In this document: in pieces, positions 12,636 through 23,700 of the stretch
Numbering within the stretch: the stretch's first letter is position 1
How the letters are laid out: every line of letters begins with the position of its first letter
Assembly: GCF_027943255.1 (NCBI RefSeq)
Contig: NC_072895.1
Span: forward strand, 84,012,001-84,076,000
Reading direction: 5' to 3'
Length of the DNA: 64,000 nt
Source: Anastrepha obliqua
Lineage: Eukaryota; Arthropoda; Insecta; Diptera; Tephritidae
Program-made: the position numbers and the translations under genes
The notes under the pieces: generated by a model
The model's database searches: none
What the model saw: only the letters and a program-made list of their open reading frames with translations
Told to the model about the DNA's origin: nothing

Positions 12636-12770
12636 ACATTACATTACATTACATTACATTACATTACATTACATTACATTACATTACATTACGTTACATT
12701 ACATTACATTACATTACATTACATAACATAACATAAAATAGCATAGCATTACATAACATAACAAAACATT
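12636..12770 (+). repeat. ACATT variant block at the end of the array, then mixed units
   Basis: The unit switches abruptly from ACATA to ACATT at about 12636 and stays so for 17 units to 12720, with one ACGTT at 12691. It then returns to ACATA with decaying variants to 12770. A clean block of one variant is what local amplification of a mutated unit would give. Confidence 0.95.
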
Positions 12771-13237
12771 GGTCTTACCAAATATCCTCTGCTCTGTTAG
12801 AGTTTTTAACTTTTTCTATTGGCACAATTATCGGCGATTTTCACTGATTCAGCAATTACAATTTTCTGTTGGCAAATAATTCTTATAAGCAGGCCCCATA
12901 TTAGCAGCAATGGTTGATCACGAAATTTTGACATATTTGTAATGTAACTCCGGTATTCCGGAATTTCAGGACTCTTCTCGGGATTTGGTTTTCTTAAATT
13001 TATTAAAAAATCCATAAGACCAAAGCAGTTAGAAGAGCCCCCAAGTATATTGAGACATTGCATAGGTAGTACCTATTAGGTACAAACAAGTCTACAAAAG
13101 GATTTATGTATTAATTTATTGTATTCACTCATTAAAAATTTGTATAATTACTTATCGATATCCTAAAACGCTTTAGTCTTTTTTTTTATAAAATAAAAAT
13201 AACAGTAATTCGTTTTTGAAACTTCAATTGTCACCTT
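12771..13237. other. No gene recognised
   Basis: AT-rich flank between the pentanucleotide array and a SINE copy. Nothing recognised. Confidence 0.4.
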
Positions 13238-13466
13238 TTTCAGATTTATTTTCCAAAAGCGGACGCTCTTCGGCGAACAGTAGCAAGCCTCCGAGTATGT
13301 TTCTGCCATGAAAAAATTCCTCATAAAAAACCATCTGCTGTTCGATGGGGGCATAAAGCTTTAGGGCTCTCCATTTGTGGAAAAACATTAAGAGGCCCGC
13401 CAGAACTTGAATGAGGAACTCAGCTAAATACCTAAAGAAGACGTGAACGCCAATTATATATATGAG
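13238..13466 (+). mobile_element. tRNA-derived SINE, copy 2, head missing, diverged
   Basis: The body matches the family from the 'gcggacgctcttcggc' region through 'gcctccgagtatgtttctgccatgaaaaa' to the tail 'gaacgccaattatatatat' at 13446-13464. The head with the Pol III boxes is absent and the middle is more diverged than in the copies at 3117 and 48284, so this looks like an older insertion. Target duplication not found. Confidence 0.75.
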
Positions 13467-13469
13467 AAT

Positions 13470-14540
13470 ATGTACCGTTCACACAGGTATGTAACCAGTC
13501 ACACGAATCTTGTTTTATTTTGCTTGCTATTGGTGTTACAAAGTGTTAATTACATCAGTGAGAATTTTCATCAGAATTTCTTTTCATTGTCGTTAAAAGC
13601 GTTGCTTGCTGTACACAATTAAGTTCCTTTAAAAAAGATTATGTAAAAATAATTTGAGTTTAATCTCATAGAAAACTAACCACTTTGACAAACACTAGCA
13701 GATGGACACAATTACTGTATCTCTCTGCACACAAAACTTATAATCCCAAAACGAGTAAGAGCTAACAGACCTACAGACCGGCACACACCTGGCAAATATA
13801 TGGTTTGAATGCCACGTCCTCGACCTTAACATCACTAGATACACTCAGATATTCCCAAGGAAGTATTTACCTCTCTGTATGTGTGTAAAAATGCTTGCCT
13901 TGGCAGAGTTTAAAAGTATTTTGCAGCTTTTCCGCCACATAATTTTTACGTCAGCACCTTAGTAAAATATTTACGACGAGCTAACACTGATAAAACGCAT
14001 GCAAATTACATTTATGTATGTATGTAGATGTGTGCATGCTATGTATGTATATGTATTTACATACACAATCTGATGCAATTTTGCATAAATATGTGCACTG
14101 TGAGGCATTAAACAAGGAAAGTCATATGTGAGTGTAGTTGCTTTTGGAAAACCGTACTCACCTAATACTACATAGTTGTTGTTAGTACTTAGTTTCTATT
14201 TTTACTGTGTCTTTCTTTACTCCTGTTGGACTTTTCTAGGTATTATTTGCATAAAGAACAATAGCGTAGCAGACTCAAGTTCATACAAATGAAATGTTTT
14301 TGTGAGAAAATGTGTGCATGTACAGACCACGGAGACTTCATGATTACATTTTGTGCATAATTCCAACTAAAAGTAACTTAAAAGGTGGGTTTTTTGCCAA
14401 TTCCCAAAGAATGGGTTGAAGACCTCTGCTTCAATGGCAGACTAAGGCAACGATGATGATGATGAAGAAACGGCCACTTTTATTTTTATTTTATTTTCAT
14501 ATACTTGTAAAAGCGGACTCATTTCATGGTTAATAAAATT
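13470..14540. other. No gene recognised
   Basis: AT-rich sequence with TATG-type microsatellite runs near 14020-14060 and an ATG repeat near 14452-14464 that may be the tail of an unseen LINE. Otherwise nothing. Confidence 0.35.
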
Positions 14541-14544
14541 TTGA

Positions 14545-14850
14545 AGACACGGCAGGCATCCTCCCTATGCCTCCGTTTGTACAGCCGAAGCTGCAGCGAT
14601 CCTTAATGCGGTTACCTTCGCCAAAAACTCTTTACCAAAGGCAGTAATTTGCACGGATAGCAAACCAAAAGTTTATCCCTTAGGCACTATACTGCACAAA
14701 TGGTCACTTGTACCATCGCAACGATATCAAAGCATTTGCCCAAACTGTAAAATGTACCGAATTTTCTCTTTGTTGGTTTCCATTGCTAACACCCTGTAAC
14801 TCACAACTGAATGGCACAAACAAAACACAACAAAATAATTTCTTTAGTGT
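14545..14850 (+). pseudogene. Non-LTR retrotransposon RNase H fragment
   Basis: The segment at 14560-14680 reads as VCTAEAAAILNAV followed by AVICTDSK, the start and second catalytic region of a LINE-type RNase H. The matching C-terminal HAGITGNE-type motif is no longer clear downstream, though weakly similar sequence lies near 14760-14800 in another frame. The fragment is short and decayed. Confidence 0.6.
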
Positions 14851-16210
14851 AAAATGTCACCTTGACAACGAGCATAAACTTTGAATTGTTTGATCGGTAC
14901 TTTACGAGACATCGATCAATTTGTACGATAATTATGGCCATATCCCTTATTACGGCTATGGGATTTTTACATTAAAATGCCATTGTGCAGTTAACGAGAA
15001 TTTTCGTTGACTGTTTTATGCAAAAAAAGAAAAAAAACGCCATTTCAAAGAAATACAATTTATTTTATGTACATATATTCAACGTAAAGGCAAATACAAA
15101 GTTAAGTTGAGCTCCCCAAACTGATCCGCGCGACGTGGTATATTATCAAATTGAGACTGCAGTTGCCCTGAAGTTGGGCACAGATATACTCATATACTTG
15201 TGTTAAAGTACATGAGTGAGGGCCGCGTTTATGTTGGTTGCGCTGACTGCGCTGCTTTCGTTTTCTGCATAACCAAAGGGCAGTATGGAAATTACTGCCA
15301 ATCACATTGGGTTGAAATTTTATCCAACCTTTTAAGTTGTTTTCGTGATAGAAAAATGTTTAGAACCCGGATACTTGTTGGATCCGCGGCCGACAACAAA
15401 ATACCCCTAATATACATATGTAGGTTACGGTGCATCTCTATGCTACAAAATTAAATTGGTTATATTTTTATATCGGAATTATGAATATTATTAAGTTTTC
15501 AAATTTCACACAAAATATTTCAGTAAAATATTATGTTTTTAATATGTGATCAGGGCCGATTTCAAAGTATCACCAAAATTGTATATTAGTTTTTTTAGAT
15601 TTTGTTAAAAGTTAAAATTGTGAAAAATAAATTTTATTTACTTAAAACTAAATTTTTGGAATTTTTTTTAAATCGATCCAGTTCACACAAGTTTTAAAAT
15701 TTTTCCGAAATTTTTTGGCGGAAATCTTAAAATATTATAAATTTTATAATTCTGGTGGAAAACTGAAACTTTTTGTGCTGAGGCACCCTAATGTGTCTAA
15801 ACTGCCAATAAGTTTTTATTAATCTTGTATATGTTGACGGGTGTTTACAAATCCATGCTGAGATAATTTTTCCTAATTGCTGAACATATTAATAAAAAAA
15901 AAACGAAAAAAGTAAAAAAACAATGAATGAAAAAGAGATAAATAAATAAAAGAGGCAAAAAAGTAAAAGAAACACGTAATTACTTTTTTTAACCATAACA
16001 CCGTGTGATAGAATATAAATATTATTCAGCACGTGAAAATAACGATTTAAATCGCTGTGTTGCATATTCAATTTTTTTTAGTTTTCTCATCAATTTAATT
16101 TTTTAAAGGACCTTAAAATTTAAAAGGACTAAATTTTTCAAAAATAGTTTCAGGTATCTCAGCAAAACTGACTTCTCAGAAAAGCTCAGAACAAATGCTC
16201 AGTTCCATCT
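14851..16210. other. No gene recognised
   Basis: AT-rich with many A/T homopolymers and no open frame with recognisable motifs. The part 15100-15420 is a little richer in GC but I see nothing coding. Confidence 0.35.
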
Positions 16211-16214
16211 TCTC

Positions 16215-16620
16215 TCTTCGTGTGCTATTCCAAAAACTCTTTGACCCAGTACAATAGGCATAGGACGCAGAAAGTTCTAGGGACTCCACGCCATCCAATT
16301 TTCAAACTCGTAGTTGTGTCTTCCGCTCATTGGACGCTCGCCACACACGCAGAAAAGCTAGGCTTAGCATTTAACCCCCATTGCAGAAGCGTATCGACTT
16401 TTAAGAGAAGGAGACTGTTGAGCACCTTTTCTGTAAATGTCTGGGTGTGGCAGTTAGACGATTAAGGCTATTGGGTGCTCCATTCTTCGACAGCATGAGG
16501 CAATGCGCCAACCTAAATCCCATCAACCTTCTCCATTACATCAACTCCTCTGGTTGGCTGTAGATATCTGCCCGCTGGAGGTATCAAAACGGCGCTTTAG
16601 TGCTACTTGGGGAGTGCTAA
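16215..16620 (+). pseudogene. Jockey-like LINE, C-terminal end (plus-strand fragment)
   Basis: Translated pieces in two frames show a TLATHAEKLGLAF-type segment with a Cys residue (about 16335-16400), then FCKCLGVAVRRLRLLG (about 16428-16475) and a block ending INSSGWL (about 16560). This is the usual order of the zinc-knuckle tail at the end of Jockey-clade open reading frame 2. A frameshift separates the two pieces. It converges on a minus-strand fragment of the same kind next door. Confidence 0.65.
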
Positions 16621-16624
16621 ACTG

Positions 16625-17110
16625 GTACTTCAATCATTTCACTTACGTTCCTTTTTTGTCGGGAAAACTAGCAAGCACAGCAGTCAGACACAATTAAGCC
16701 CATTGTACTACACTCAGGTTCCCTTTTTAATTTTCTTTAAATCTGCCCTTTGTCCGAGGAAATGTGAGTAAGTTTTGTGGTGCCAAGGAGCCAAGGTCGT
16801 CGCTTCTTAACTCATCAGTGCCAAAAACCTCAAGCCTGATTCGAACGAAGGTCCGGCAAACGCACAGAAAGTGGTCCGCCGTCTAATCTTCCTATCCACA
16901 TACTGGGCAGAGTGCACTGTCTGAGATGCCCACTTGTTCCATGTGCTTTGCCCTTAGAAAGTGGCCTGTCATCAATCCAACCAGCTGCCTATAGTCCCTT
17001 TTGCTTAATGACAAAAGGATCTGCGACAGTCGGCCGGACATGACAGGTAACATCAGTTTTGTCCATCTGTCGTGCGTACCTACCTCTGTCTGTAAACACA
17101 TTTTTTTTTT
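16625..17110 (-). pseudogene. Jockey-like LINE, C-terminal end (minus-strand fragment)
   Basis: On the minus strand, RDYRQLVGLMTGHFLRAKHM (about 16945-17005) leads to the zinc-knuckle start ALCPVCG (about 16893) and, past a stop, to ADHFLCVCRTFVRIRLEVFG (about 16810-16870) and a LRTKGRF-like end. The 3' untranslated part probably reaches about 16625. It is tail to tail with the plus-strand fragment, so two separate insertions, or one insertion plus an inversion, are needed. Confidence 0.7.
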
Positions 17111-17424
17111 TCGTTTTTCTTGCGAAAAAAATAGTTGGGCTTTCCTCCTACGAAATAAAGTATACGCAATGGATACTATAAAAAATCTATTTCTGTCCTG
17201 GCGAAAAGTAAACAAAAAATTGTTTCGTTTGATATCCATTATTAATATGAGTATTAGTATTTAAAACACTTTTTTTTTAATTTAGTCCTTTGTAACTTTA
17301 AGGTCTTTTAAATAATTATATTGATAAGAAAATGAAAAAAATCTATAATTGCACATTCAAATGAAATTTCTCCCGAATAAAATAAATGGTTTTTGCCGCA
17401 TGCCGTAACATGAAATAAAATGAA

Positions 17425-18050
17425 ATTTGAAAAGTCGAGCCAAGAAGCACCGAGAGATTCTAAAAAAAAAATCTTAAAACTCACACAACTCTATTAATTT
17501 TAATTCAATTACAGTCAAATATAGATCATTTGACGCAAAATTAAATTTACTATAACAGTGGGGTACTAGAAAAAATCCTCAATATCGGATAATATCGTAA
17601 AAATTATGTCAAAGTTGAAAAAATAGAGAAAAAATAAAAAAATTCCAAATACTTCCGTCTACAGTCTCGTCAGTTGTCATTTCAGAAAAATTGTCAACAC
17701 ACTGTCAAAAAGGCTTGTTTTTGTTCTTTCGAACTAAAAAAACAAATTTGAAATCGGATGGAAATTGGCGAAGTTAGGATTGATTCTTCACACCAACCTA
17801 CTGAAAAACGGTTCTATGGCCATAAAACGAGATTTTGGGGGTGTATTGGAAATTTCTCTTATACCATTTTGTTTAGTTTTTCTATAGCCACAAGTTGTGC
17901 TAGGTCTCCATAAAAGTATATTTAATTTTTTTTTTGTCACACAGTGTAGTCAAGGTGGAAAGGAGAAAAGTAATAGAAGGAAAAATATAGGATATAATAG
18001 AGAAATAGAGGTAGTTAGACCTGTAAGAATTTTTCCAGATTCTTTGGTAA
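17425..18050 (+). repeat. Dispersed repeat, copy 1, split by unrelated sequence
   Basis: The segment 17425-17463 (gaaatttgaaaagtcgagcc, aagaagcacc) and the segment 17945-18030 (gtcaaggtggaaaggagaaa, ggatataatagagaaatagagg) both match, in the same order, the reverse complement of 28320-28775. There they lie about 100 bp apart. Here about 430 bp lies between them, roughly 17513-17944, with no counterpart in the other copy; this could be an insertion. No coding motif seen; family unknown. Confidence 0.65.
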
Positions 18051-18249
18051 ATCTAAAAAGAACGAATTTTACCGCTATGCCGTACCATGCCCGGGAATTG
18101 TTTTAAAATTGCTATAAATGATATTAAACAGAGCGGCGAACACATATAAAAATGGTGATTAAGATTGTAAGTTGATAAAAATTAGAATATTTTGTTCAAG
18201 TTATAGTTTTGTTACAAATTTTTCTCCAATGTATTGTATTTTAGTAACA

Positions 18250-19134
18250 CAGTCGACTCTCGTTAATTCGAAGGACTCTTAAAATATTACGAATTATCGG
18301 GTGTTTGAAATATTAAATGGTTTGAAATTTTTGAGAGAAAATAAATAAAACTTCGAATTATCAAGTGTTTTGATTTAACTGCTAATGTTTTACATATTCA
18401 TAATGTGAATTAATTAATCTTTGAAAATAACTCATTTAATCGGGTTTGCTCCGAAGCACATTGCTGCTGCTCAGACTTCACAATAATTTTTTTAAGGAGA
18501 AAAAGTGCCTGTCATGCTGTTTCATCAGTTTCGTTTTGTAGGCAAAAGCTTTGTAAGTTCTCGAATGAGGTTCTTGCTACCTTAACTGACACCTTTCCCA
18601 AAGGTTCTGATGTATCGTCTTAACCTTCATCGTTGCTGTTTTCATTCGTATCTGTCACAGATAAAATTTCGCCATCGGTTAGCGATCCAGAGACAGCAAC
18701 ATCTTCATCCACTTGAACATAGTCAGAAAAACTCACACCGCTGATGTCAACTACTGGTACAATTGATGGTTTTTCATCATTCATAATTATTTGCTTCTTC
18801 TTTTCAGCCATCGTCAAACATTTATACTTTTTAGGGCTCATATTTAATACAAATTTTTAATCTGTATACCAAGGAAGCGATCCGTGCGGAAGCATGCGTA
18901 AAAATGTACCCATATTGAATGCGTAACACGCAACCACGCACACTAAAGGTATTTTCAGAGGAGTTCCAAAATTCAAAATTCTGTCGAGTGTTTGATCATA
19001 TGAGTTCGATTTATCGCGTCACAATGATGTTTTCGTTCGAATTACCGAGTGCATAAAAATGTATGGACATAACCCGATATATAAAGATATTATGTAGGGG
19101 ACTCATGATAACTTTGAATTAATGAGAAGGTTTG
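18250..19134 (-). mobile_element. Pogo/Tigger-like element, internally deleted
   Basis: The inverted ends are CAGTCGACTCTCGTTAATTC on the left and CAAACCTTCTCATTAATTCA on the right (reverse complement), diverged but alignable and of the CAGT...CTCGTTAA style seen in pogo-group elements. Inside is one short minus-strand frame that joins the two ends of a transposase. The element is about 885 bp, well under a full pogo-like length, so most of the catalytic domain is missing. It would depend on an enzyme from elsewhere. Confidence 0.6.
18620..18841 (-). pseudogene. Pogo/Tigger-like transposase remnant, N-terminus joined to C-terminus
   Basis: This 73-codon frame starts MSPKKYKCLTMAEKKKQI, like the basic start of the helix-turn-helix domain in Tigger-type transposases. 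It then passes to an acidic segment, YVQVDEDVAVSGSLTDGEI, like the tail of the same proteins. The DNA-binding and DDE domains that should lie between are gone. This is the arrangement expected from an internal deletion; whether it is expressed is unknown. Confidence 0.55.
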
Positions 19135-19937
19135 AATAAAATATCTTTTAATTTAATTAAAGTTAAATTTAATTGGGAACCTATTCAAAAGATATGAATT
19201 CCTTCCGATTTTTCAAAAATTAGTTCTAAATAGATAAATTTTTAAACCAAAGCTTGGCAAACCTTTTTTAAACGAGTATTCTTAGCAATTACCAAGAACA
19301 TATACTCAATCCCACTTGTTGTGTATACAGCATTTTTATTTGAAAAAAAATTTGCTAAAATCGCTAGCTGAGACCTGAAATCGCAATCCCTATGCATATC
19401 GGGTTATCCCTTCAGGGTATCTGTCGAAATCCAGCACATAATTATAAATCAATCAAGCACAACTGTGGCACAGCTCCTCGTATTTGCAGACAAGCAATTT
19501 GTGCCAATTCTTCCGGCAATGACAGATAACAAACACAAAGTGACACACCGCAGTATGTGGGGCGCTCTTGCATAAAGTCATTGATTGGGTGGTGCACAAG
19601 TTTTCGATGTTAATGAATTTAGCAGATTTCTAAATGATAATTGGCGAATAATGACGCCAATGAAGGTGATTTGTGCTGTACTCGTAGACAAGTGCAAATG
19701 TTCCACTACACTTAAGGTCAAGGTAATCTGTTCCACTATACAATTTACTAAGTAATGCAAAAGCGTTTAGGGTGCGAGTATCATTTGTAATTAGGCGACT
19801 TATTGTCGCTTTCGGGAGAATGCAGATGGCGGGGCTTAGTGCTTGTATGGGTTGGTGAACTGAATGGAATCGATTGAGGCTTAATTGCCAATTAGTTGGG
19901 AAACAAGAAGAATTGGTTATGATGCTTTCTCTTCAAT
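19135..19937. other. No gene recognised
   Basis: AT-rich with short unrelated open frames on both strands. No motif or repeat recognised. Confidence 0.35.
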
Positions 19938-20072
19938 TTGTACTGTGCGCCGCTATGTTGGCCTACAAAGTGCCTTCGGAAGGCAGTTGATTTTTGTAAG
20001 AAATCTTTTCATGGCTAAACTACACTCGCTGGCTTACAGTCTTCGATAAAAGGGCGACCGATTTTAGAATTT
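19938..20072 (-). mobile_element. tRNA-derived SINE, copy 3, degraded middle part
   Basis: This minus-strand copy keeps only the central region: tgtgcgccgctatgttg, ccttcggaaggcag, ttttcatggctaaactacac and agggcgaccgattttaga can each be aligned to the copy at 3117-3443. Head and tail are lost. It is one of the oldest copies in the window, judged by divergence. Confidence 0.6.
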
Positions 20073-20330
20073 CATATTTTATTTTTATAGGACCAACTGA
20101 AAGATAGTAATGTAATACAAGGCCACTGAACAACGACAGTCGCCTGAGCAATTAGCCCCAGTTTATGATTTTCGATCTTATATCGCTAAAAATATATATT
20201 ACATTTAACAAATATGGCATATTAAAGACAGTTCCACACGAATTTATAAACTTTTTTAGTTTTTTTTTTTTATTTTAGAAAAAATGTTAAATTCAACCTT
20301 TTCAGTTCGCAAAATTATATATATAACACA

Positions 20331-20375
20331 TGGGCTGAAAAGTCCCGAGCCTGACAAAACAAAAACACGTTCCTT
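20331..20375 (+). mobile_element. Irritans-type mariner terminal repeat, isolated end
   Basis: CATGGGCTGAAAAGTCCCGA and the following GCCTGACA match the left terminal repeat of the mariner relic at 41838-42953. No transposase follows; SINE copy 4 begins about 65 bp later. It is an orphan end left by deletion. Confidence 0.6.
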
Positions 20376-20439
20376 TTAGTTTGTTTTTCTTTGTACCCTT
20401 AGAGCTACGGTATCGACTTCCTCACTCACATAGCAATCA

Positions 20440-20768
20440 ATGCGATACTTATATATATTACAATATAACTGACCCTTACACCATTCATTGGCCGAGCTAC
20501 TCCTCCTATTTGCGGTATGCATCTTGGTGTTGTTCCACAAATGGAGAGGCCTACAGTTTTATACCGCTTCCGAGCGGCAAATGAATTTTTATGAAGAGAT
20601 TTTTTCTGGCAGAAGTACACTCAGCGGTTTGCCATTGCCTGCCGAGGGGCGACCGATTTGAGAAACAAATTTGGTATTTTATGTTCGGAGACTCGAATCT
20701 CAACCGAATGGTAGTCACGCACCAACCTTTTGGACTACGGCTACAACAACAGCAACTACGGCGGCTGT
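20440..20768 (-). mobile_element. tRNA-derived SINE, copy 4, nearly full length
   Basis: The antisense copy has a tail near 20470-20490 (cccttacacc), a full body (gcggtatgc, ccacaaatggagaggcc, ttccgagcggc, gcagaagtacactc) and a head whose B-box region (gactcgaatctc, plus strand near 20690) and A-box region (ccaaccttttggactacggc) are recognisable. A small extra piece, aacaacagcaacta, interrupts the extreme end of the head. Diverged, so old. Confidence 0.75.
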
Positions 20769-20769
20769 A

Positions 20770-23700
20770 TAAATACGTGGTAGGCCATACCGAAAATGCA
20801 AGCGCGATTAATCAAAACGTTCAGACGAAGTCAAACATATTTGCATACAAATCGACAGATAATATTCCATTTTCATTTACAGCGATTAAAATTTATTCGA
20901 TTTTACAATTCTTACAGAATAGTTAACTAAAAGCTAGTTAATTCTAGGCTACGTTTGAGTTTCTTTGAGCAACATTTTCCTTCCAAATACAATTTTCTTG
21001 GCAAAATTTTATCTAATATTGCACCGGGAGTCTGTTATTTTCATTTTTACGTTTTTTGCTTTATTGTTGTTTGTGCTAGTGTTGAGTGAGTGCTTGTAAA
21101 TGCAAATTGCAAATTGCAATTATTTCGGTTGATTGCGTGTATATGCTATACGTCGTTGTTGACGCATCAGTGCTGACGTTAACGTCTGTGTTATCGTTGT
21201 CGTTGAAATTTTTGTTTTTATTGTCATGCCTGCAAAAATAACAAAAACATGGTTTGTAGCATTCGTTCCGCACTGTTGTTACATTTGTCGTAAGCTGTCC
21301 AAACGGCATATTTTCGCACTTTAAAGCCAACACCATTGGCAGCATCAACTCCCACGCCAACAACAAAACCAAAAGCAATAGTGCAAAAAACACCTTCACA
21401 CTGTCTACGACAACAACTTTGCACCAGCTGTACGCATCTGTCATGTCTGACACACCTACATACATTCTTCCCACCAGATTTTGTTTTTCTGCCTCTCCTT
21501 CAGTATTCACTTCTTTGAATCTCACTTCGTTTTGCCCTTAATCTTCATGCAAATAACACTTTTGCACTTCCAACCATATTCTAATGGCAATTCCAACACG
21601 CATACACGCATACATATATGTACATAAGTATAGGCATTTGTATGTGTGTGTTTTCATGCAAATATCACTCATCCATCGGTTGTGAGTGCCTTGTCCTGTA
21701 TATGTTTGTCGCGCATTTTGCCATTCTGCTGCTATGGCTGCAAATTTCTTTTTGTCTCAATATTGCTGTTAAGATGTTTGTTGTTGTAGCCGTTGTCGTT
21801 TCAGTTGACTTTGAGTTTGCCTTCAATTAAGCAATCACGCACTTGCTTAGCTACGAGCAAACATCCGCCTATTTGAATGAATATACAAGTATAGACACGT
21901 ACGCAATTGAATTGAGTTGTCCGTTATTCTCATCTCTCTCTCAGTCTTTGTAATGCACTTTGACTGTCTGCGTATACTCTGATTACTCAGTTACAGTTAC
22001 GGCAATTGACACTTGCTAATAGAAAATTATAATGTAACTAGTTTCAATTAAATTGTTTATCTATACATACTTACATAACAAAACATACAAACATATGCAG
22101 TACTCATTTGAGTTTAATCTTAGAATTGTTTTTACTTCTTTCAGCGTATATCTGTCTGTTTGAGAGTACTGCTTCAGGTCTGTAACCAGAATTTTATTTC
22201 ATGGGGAGCCAGCAGATATTAAATTATACAATATGATAAGTACATTGATTCATACATACGGCACTTATGTTTTGGCGAATACTCGTACATATATGTAGAT
22301 ATAACAATTTGCTCTTGTTTATAGCAACAAACAACAGCATTTCTTTCACTTTACCGATCGCTTTCAAACATCATGCAATCTCAGCTGACGATGTCATTTT
22401 GTTCAATGCGATAATATCACTGCATAATTGTTGTTGTTGTTTTGTAGTTATGGAGCTCATCAATTCACCTAATAATAACATCTACGTAACTTTCAGTCTT
22501 ATTTTTAGCAACATTTTGCTCTGAAGTTGGAGTTAAAAAGATTGTGTTTTTGTGCTTTCGCTATTTCAGTGTGGAAAAATGAGTTTCAAAACAGCAAAAA
22601 AACAAAGCGTGAAATGACAAAATCTACATGTCCGAAGTGCAACGAACGCGTAGTAGTCAGGTCAAAAACTCATTTTTTATAGATATTTTTTAGGAATTTT
22701 TTTTAAGACAATAAAATGCGATCGTTTTGATTTTATACTATTTATGTTCTTATTGACATCAAATAGAATAAAAAAACAAGTTTTTTTTGAATATTTTTTT
22801 ATAGTAGTGTGTCACCAAAGTAAGCGTCTTAAAAAAAGATAAGTGGCTTGTCAACAGGATTCTGGCTCTTCAGGACATCTGAAACGAAAAAGTTAAACTG
22901 ATTATTTCTGCAGGCTTGTCATTCTGGCAGGTGCTACTTTCATTTCTTTTCAGCCTTAACTTTCCATACTACATCTGACTTCCACCCGAAAAACATACCT
23001 TTTATTCAAAAGTCCGCCATTTTGTTATTTTTCAAAAAAATTTTCCCATTGTAGGGAAAAATGATTGCTCTTAAAACGAAAAACGTATTACTTTTTAAGC
23101 CATATACAATATAATTTTTAAATTTATTTTGTTTTATTTTTGATGAATTGGGTAATTGCGAGTTTTTCTTATTTATGCATACAGTTTTATAGCCCATTAA
23201 ATTTCGGTATAACAAAGTGCAAGTTTGAAGTGCCTCAAAACGTGTATTGATTTTTTCAATTTTTTTTTTTGCAGGCGGTCTTGTGCATTTTCCCCATATA
23301 AAAAAACATTTGGAATATTTGTTAAATAGAAAAAATGTATAACACTGACAAAAAACAAAAAATACCAAAAATCAACACGATTTATAAGCTACTTCAAACT
23401 GGCACTTTAGTTGAACGAGCTACAAAACTGCATGCCCAGAATTAAAAAAAAATTCCGACTAAAAAGTTTTAAATTTTGATGAGAATTTATAGAATTTTTT
23501 AAGCTTAAAACATTAGTTGTATTATTTTTAATATATAGTAGTACGAACTATATTTTTATGAACAAATCAAAAAGTAAAAAAAAAATTAAGTATGATGAAA
23601 ATATATTTAACATGCAAGATAAAATAAAAATAAAAAAATAGTCACAACTTTGCAGTATTTCGCGCTGCTACATTTACTTAACGCACTGTACGTAAGAAAG

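Noticed and set aside
11618..12639. Long minus-strand open frames repeating M-L-C-Y-V
   Set aside because: They are the forced translation of a 5-bp tandem repeat without stops, in all three reverse frames. Not a protein.
11711..12770. Possible telomere-type repeat (TTATG resembles TTAGG)
   Set aside because: It is internal, the base difference is constant, it is flanked by ordinary DNA, and flies of this group lack TTAGG telomeres.
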